Source: an uncultured Clostridia bacterium
Lineage (GTDB): Bacteria > Bacillota > Clostridia > Christensenellales > Borkfalkiaceae
DNA length: 9,670 nt
Assembly: GCA_947174175.1 (NCBI GenBank)
Contig: CAMWHW010000019.1
Coordinates: 1 to 9,670, forward strand
Reading direction: 5' to 3'
The position numbers and the translations under genes are program-made. This document shows, one piece after another, positions 6,878 through 9,670 of this stretch; positions within the stretch are counted from its first letter, which is position 1, and every line of letters begins with the position of its first letter. Under the pieces are notes generated by a model. It made no database searches. It was not told the DNA's origin and saw only the letters and a program-made list of their open reading frames with translations.

Positions 6878-7431
6878 TCGTAGTTTATGGAAAACTCCTG
6901 CTTCTTGCTTTTAAGCAGTGCGCGCGTGTACGAAAAGTGGCGCTTCAAGCAGCGCTCCACGCCCGTCACGGTCACTTCGGGTTCGACCTTGACTATGCAG
7001 TCGTAAAGGGCGAAAGTCGCGCCCGTAACCTTTTCGCGCGGCAATATGTTGCGGGGTTGCGCGAATTTGCGGCTTATATAAAGCCCCAGATCGTTTTCGA
7101 ACTTCATATGGGCAAGGGGCGACTTGGTGCCGTTTTCAAAGGCGTATATGGCGGGGTGCAGGGTGCAGTCCAGCGCGTAGTGCGTGGCAAAACCCGCGGC
7201 GTAGCTTGCGTTCGTATCCTTTAAAATTTCAAACAGCTCCACGGCGTTTACTCGGTGCAGTTTGCGCCCTAAGTTGGTCTGTTTAAAGTTGAGCTTATAG
7301 GCAAAGAACACGTCGCCGCCCTGCGCGCCGAGCATGTAAAGTGTGTGGTCGCAAATCTTGCTCTTTATATCTTTGGTGCAATTTTCAAGAATTTTCTGTG
7401 CGCATATAGCGTGGGAAAAATAATCGGGCAT
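6757..7431 (-). CDS. Zinc-dependent phospholipase C family protein
   Basis: From the ATG at 7429-7431 this is a 224-residue protein resembling the Zn_dep_PLPC family, the fold of clostridial alpha-toxin's catalytic domain. The family also contains many uncharacterised cytoplasmic members. Likely metal ligands are H7 (DYFSHA), D40 (GAQGGDVFF), H59 (KLHR), H84 and D88 (THYALDCTLHP), and H108/E112 (HMKFEND). There is no signal peptide, so a secreted toxin role is not indicated and the substrate is unknown. The frame is open 39 codons further upstream, but that extension lies inside the glycosylase gene. The ATG follows the glycosylase stop by one base, so the two form one transcription unit. Its 3' end overlaps spoIVFB by 121 nt tail to tail. 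Confidence 0.8.
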   Translation of the reverse strand: MPDYFSHAICAQKILENCTKDIKSKICDHTLYMLGAQGGDVFFAYKLNFKQTNLGRKLHRVNAVELFEILKDTNASYAAGFATHYALDCTLHPAIYAFENGTKSPLAHMKFENDLGLYISRKFAQPRNILPREKVTGATFALYDCIVKVEPEVTVTGVERCLKRHFSYTRALLKSKKQEFSINYDYRSLSGAVDDAISLGVECVKSVVEGKVPVELFSKSFLEK

Positions 7432-7432
7432 A

Positions 7433-8257
7433 TTATAAGTTTTCCCGTTTGCAGTAAAATAAATACTGCTGAACCAAACCCGAATATTCTCCGAACATTT
7501 CAGTAAAGTACGCGTTGATTTTATTGCGGTCTTTAAGCGTGCCGCCAAAGTCCTCGCGGTATATCTTTTCTATCCACGTGTCTACGGGAAAGCTTGCCGA
7601 CTTATGAAAGCCGAACAGGCACACGCAGTCGGCAACCTTGGGACCGACTCCGTGGTAGGAAAGTAGCTCCTTTTTGAGCGACGGCGCGTCAAGCTCTTTA
7701 AGGCGGTCAATGCCCTCGGAAGAGATGCGCTTTGCCGTTTCGACTATAAACGCGTCGCGGTAGCCCGCGCCCAGACTTTTATAGAACGCGGCGTCCTTTT
7801 GCGCAAGAATGGCGGCGGTGGGAAAGGTGTAATATTCCTCGCCCGCAAACTCGCGCTTTTCGCCGAGTTCCTTGCATATGCGCGAGATAATTCCCTTTAT
7901 GCGCGGAATGTTGTTGTTCTGCGAAATGATAAAGGAAAAAACCATTTCCTCGGCGTCCTGGTTTAAAAGCCTTATGCCCTTGCCCAGTTCGCACGCGCGG
8001 GTGAGCACGGGCACGTTAAAGCCCTTAATTTTTGAATTAATTGCCGCATATTCCCTGTCTAAATCGAAAAAGGTATGAAAATAGTCGGGATGCTCGCTCT
8101 CTATTACGGTCTTTTTGCCGTCCGAATAGACGTAGCAAGCCTTGTCCGTGGTAAAGACTTTATAGCCTTCTTTAAACGGCTCGAAGCGGAAAATCTGTCC
8201 GCATTCAAGAACGTCCTTGGGGTTAAAATAAGTAGCGTCGAAATCAATCTTTTGCAT
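7433..8257 (-). CDS. ogg: 8-oxoguanine DNA glycosylase/AP lyase, OGG type (HhH-GPD)
   Basis: The 274-residue protein removes 8-oxoguanine from DNA and, in this family, also nicks the abasic site by beta-elimination. The N-terminal OGG_N-like domain contains LECGQIFRF (17-25). ISQNNNIPRI (111-120) is the conserved damage-recognition loop with the NNN triad. The helix-hairpin-helix is YHGVGPKVADCV (201-212), with catalytic lysine K207. The GPD aspartate is D226 in FPVDTW. These residues favour OGG over AlkA-type enzymes, which lack the lysine. The ATG at 8255-8257 follows AAAGAGG (8269-8275) with an 11-base gap. A strong promoter sits directly upstream. The downstream phospholipase-family gene follows by one base. 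Confidence 0.92.
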   Translation of the reverse strand: MQKIDFDATYFNPKDVLECGQIFRFEPFKEGYKVFTTDKACYVYSDGKKTVIESEHPDYFHTFFDLDREYAAINSKIKGFNVPVLTRACELGKGIRLLNQDAEEMVFSFIISQNNNIPRIKGIISRICKELGEKREFAGEEYYTFPTAAILAQKDAAFYKSLGAGYRDAFIVETAKRISSEGIDRLKELDAPSLKKELLSYHGVGPKVADCVCLFGFHKSASFPVDTWIEKIYREDFGGTLKDRNKINAYFTEMFGEYSGLVQQYLFYCKRENL

Positions 8258-8290
8258 AAAAAATACAGCCTCTTTACAAGGCTGTATTTT
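8258..8290 (-). terminator. Intrinsic terminator ending the DUF4097 unit, abutting the ogg ATG
   Basis: On the minus strand AAAATACAGCC (8280-8290) pairs perfectly with GGCTGTATTTT (8260-8270), an 11-bp stem with a nine-base loop. A six-T run (8258-8263) starts within the 3' arm and ends directly at the ogg start codon. It lies 20 bases past the DUF4097 stop. The reverse orientation also has an A/T-flanked stem, but there is no gene for it to end on the plus strand. Confidence 0.75.
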
Positions 8291-8314
8291 ATCATTTTTT
8301 CAATTCCGTGTCAA
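8286..8314 (-). promoter_or_regulatory. Sigma-A promoter for ogg, overlapping the preceding stop codon and terminator
   Basis: On the minus strand a perfect TTGACA (8309-8314) is separated by exactly 17 bases from TAAAAT (8286-8291), a five-of-six match. The -35 box overlaps the TGA stop of the DUF4097 gene (8311-8313). The -10 box overlaps the 5' arm of the hairpin at 8260-8290. The expected start site is around 8277-8280, in the hairpin loop, giving a leader of about 20-23 nt that holds AAAGAGG. Confidence 0.8.
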
Positions 8315-9093
8315 TCTTTAAACGTCACTTCAACCGAGCCCGCCGAAAGGTCGACGTCAATCTTTTTGCCAGCAACGGTTCCCGACTGATTTACAAGGTT
8401 GCAGCTTCCCGCCGACTTGTCAACCGAAACGGTGTACTCGCTCTTGTTGCCGATGACCGACAACTTTGCCGAGCCTGCCGAAAGGTCTATATCGATATCG
8501 TTGCACACCACGTCGCTTATATTCGCAACGCCTGCCGAAAGGCGGACGTCAAGGGAGGAGCACTCCGCGCCGCCAACCGCTATCTTTCCTGCCGAGAGGT
8601 GGGTTATCAACTCTCCGCATTTAAGGTCGCCTGCGGTCGTCGAGCCCGCCGACATACTTATGCGTATGTTTCCGTATTCACCGCTTGCAACCGTAGCCGC
8701 GCCCGCGGACAAATCAAGCTTTAAATTCATAACCTTGCCGTGGGGAACCTTGACGGTAACGGTGGGAATATCGTTCCAGCCGAACCAGTTGAAATGTAAG
8801 CGGTTTACGGGTTTAACTTTCAGCGTGCCCGCTTTTTCCTTCACTTCGTATCCGTAGTTTACGGAATCGGGGTAGTTGACCTCGATATTCTCGCCGTCGT
8901 AAAATTCAACGGCAATCGAGCCTGCCGAAATTTTCAAATCGAGGGTGGAGTTTTCCTCCGCCGCGGTAAAGGTCTGCATTTCGTATTCTACTTTGAACTT
9001 CCAGCCGTTCAAAGCCAGACCGGTGATAAACAGCGTTAATCCGATGGCAAATATCACTATGCCCAAGCCCAAAAATATTTTCCAAGCGTTCAT
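8311..9093 (-). CDS. DUF4097 family beta-strand repeat membrane-anchored protein
   Basis: This 260-residue protein starts with a hydrophobic segment (about 6-30) that should act as a membrane anchor or uncleaved signal. An all-beta outer domain follows. SAG triplets occur at residues 56, 129, 148, 167, 186, 205, 227 and 250, and the five from 129 to 205 are exactly 19 residues apart. This is the DUF4097 repeat pattern, likely a beta-solenoid-like stack. The biochemical role of the family is unknown. DUF4097 genes often accompany HAAS/DUF1700 membrane proteins and PadR regulators, and such a partner is directly upstream here. The ATG has AAAGGAG ten bases before it, placed over the end of the upstream gene. 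Only five bases separate the two genes. Confidence 0.85.
   Translation of the reverse strand: MNAWKIFLGLGIVIFAIGLTLFITGLALNGWKFKVEYEMQTFTAAEENSTLDLKISAGSIAVEFYDGENIEVNYPDSVNYGYEVKEKAGTLKVKPVNRLHFNWFGWNDIPTVTVKVPHGKVMNLKLDLSAGAATVASGEYGNIRISMSAGSTTAGDLKCGELITHLSAGKIAVGGAECSSLDVRLSAGVANISDVVCNDIDIDLSAGSAKLSVIGNKSEYTVSVDKSAGSCNLVNQSGTVAGKKIDVDLSAGSVEVTFKD
8338..8709 (-). repeat. Seven SAG-containing coding repeats within the DUF4097 gene
   Basis: The stretch encodes seven SAG units. The first five have a 57-base (19-codon) period, and the last two steps are 22 and 23 codons. The plus strand shows recurring GCCGAAAGG-like blocks at the SAG codons (for example near 8342, 8475 and 8535). Sequence between the blocks has diverged, so this is an old protein repeat and not a recent DNA duplication. 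Confidence 0.8.
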
Positions 9094-9098
9094 TTTCT

Positions 9099-9670
9099 TT
9101 AAGCTCCTTTTATGAATTTAGTAAGTTTTTTCCAGAGGAAGCGCGTCAGTACGCTAAGCGGCGCAAGCACGATCAGACCGCCGCCCACGTATAAAAGTCC
9201 GCGCCCGATGATTGCAATGCCAAGCGAAGCCGTGCAGGAGGAGGTGGCCATCATACCTATCGACGTGCCCACCGAAATAAAGCCTTCTACTATTGCAACC
9301 AGCGGACTGCCAATCATAAACGCAGTTGCCCACAGCATTACCACGACCAGTATCAGGCTTGCGATTATGTGCCCCGCGCTCTGCTTTTTGGGCTGAGGCT
9401 GCGCGGTTGCCTGCGGCTGGGGCTGGGGTTGCGGTTGCGGCTGTGGTACGCATATCGGCTGAACAACCTGTTGCTGAGGTTGAGCGGGAGGAGGCGCGGG
9501 GTTGGGCGTAGGTGCGCCCTGCGGCGCACCGCCGTAGTTGTAATTATAATAATTGTAATTATAATTTCCGCCGCCCGAAACCTTTGCCGCGGGCTCATTT
9601 TTGTCGCCGTCCTTGCCGCCTTCCAAAATGCGCTTGGCTACGTCGTAGGGTGCGCCGAACTCTTCAATAA
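9099..9670 (-). CDS. HAAS/DUF1700-like membrane protein with low-complexity linker, 5' end cut by the window
   Basis: The frame is open to the window edge, so only the last 189 residues are visible. The first visible residues read IEEFGAPYDVAKRIL, which resembles the end of a HAAS/DUF1700 domain (consensus of the type LG.PeeiA..il). The true start lies outside. A glycine- and asparagine/tyrosine-rich stretch (NYNYNYYNYNY) and a proline/glutamine tract follow. A hydrophobic C-terminal half has about three membrane segments and ends in a basic tail (KKLTKFIKGA). A TTG at 9624-9626 could mimic a start but cuts the domain. HAAS proteins commonly sit between a PadR repressor and DUF4097 proteins, and the downstream gene fits. 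Whether a PadR gene precedes it cannot be seen. Confidence 0.7.
   Translation of the reverse strand, partial: IEEFGAPYDVAKRILEGGKDGDKNEPAAKVSGGGNYNYNYYNYNYGGAPQGAPTPNPAPPPAQPQQQVVQPICVPQPQPQPQPQPQATAQPQPKKQSAGHIIASLILVVVMLWATAFMIGSPLVAIVEGFISVGTSIGMMATSSCTASLGIAIIGRGLLYVGGGLIVLAPLSVLTRFLWKKLTKFIKGA
9388..9447 (-). repeat. Proline/glutamine coding tract
   Basis: The minus strand encodes a run of alternating Pro-Gln pairs interrupted by ATA, from imperfect GGCTGG/GGTTGC-type hexamers on the plus strand. Such tracts are slippage-prone and length-variable. It forms part of the disordered linker between the N-terminal domain and the membrane part. Confidence 0.75.
9538..9565 (-). repeat. Tandem 13-nt repeat encoding the Asn-Tyr stretch
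   Basis: TTGTAATTATAAT occurs on the plus strand at 9538-9550 and 9553-9565, a 15-base (five-codon) period. It is an AT-only island inside GC-rich coding sequence. On the coding strand it gives alternating Asn and Tyr residues. Confidence 0.75.

Noticed and set aside
7432..7548. A 39-residue extension of the phospholipase-family protein
   Set aside because: It lies entirely within ogg in another frame, and the ATG at 7429-7431 starts the family's typical N-terminus.
8308..8857. Plus-strand open frames opposite the DUF4097 gene with repeated RRKVD-like motifs
   Set aside because: The repetition is the complement of the SAG repeats. The minus-strand reading has an anchor, a ribosome site and a family match.
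9388..9565. CRISPR or tandem-repeat array
   Set aside because: Repeats are very short, in frame and inside a coding region, with no spacers.

Overview
The window looks like a chromosomal housekeeping and sporulation segment from an endospore-forming Clostridia-type Firmicute, probably an uncultured lineage. GC is moderate, near 50%, with AT-rich intergenic gaps. The lineage call rests on four sporulation genes (spmA, spmB, a spoIVFA-like gene and spoIVFB) and on a metG-tatD-rsmA order typical of Firmicutes. The genus cannot be named from sequence alone. I see no phage, transposon, CRISPR array, RNA gene or defence system.

Left part (1-1269). spmA and spmB lie on the minus strand and overlap by 13 nt. 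They encode the membrane pair needed for late spore-core maturation. They are divergent from metG across an 83-nt AT-rich gap. That gap carries a sigma-E-like promoter candidate for spmA interleaved with a vegetative promoter candidate for metG.

Centre (1270-5076). metG (with a C-terminal tRNA-binding domain) and tatD are coupled by a one-base stop/start overlap, and an intrinsic terminator ends the unit. rsmA follows as a separate unit with a strong ribosome binding site and its own terminator. The rnmV (RNase M5) and yabE-type genes that often sit between tatD and rsmA are absent.

SpoIVF locus (5077-6877). A one-pass membrane protein with a degenerate LytM/M23 domain is coupled by a GTGA overlap to SpoIVFB, the intramembrane zinc protease that activates pro-sigma-K. 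By position and architecture the first gene is a divergent SpoIVFA. The spoIVFB 3' end runs 121 nt into the convergent neighbour.

Right part, minus strand (6757-9670). Reading leftward from the window edge there is a HAAS/DUF1700-like membrane protein (cut by the edge), a DUF4097 protein built of regular SAG-containing repeats, an OGG-type 8-oxoguanine glycosylase and a zinc-dependent phospholipase C-family protein. The first two resemble the common PadR/HAAS/DUF4097 envelope-stress-type cassette. The last two form a tight unit. Between the pairs is a compact element: a consensus-like sigma-A promoter for the glycosylase, whose -10 box lies inside the stem of the terminator that ends the DUF4097 unit. 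This is the most distinctive regulatory structure in the window.
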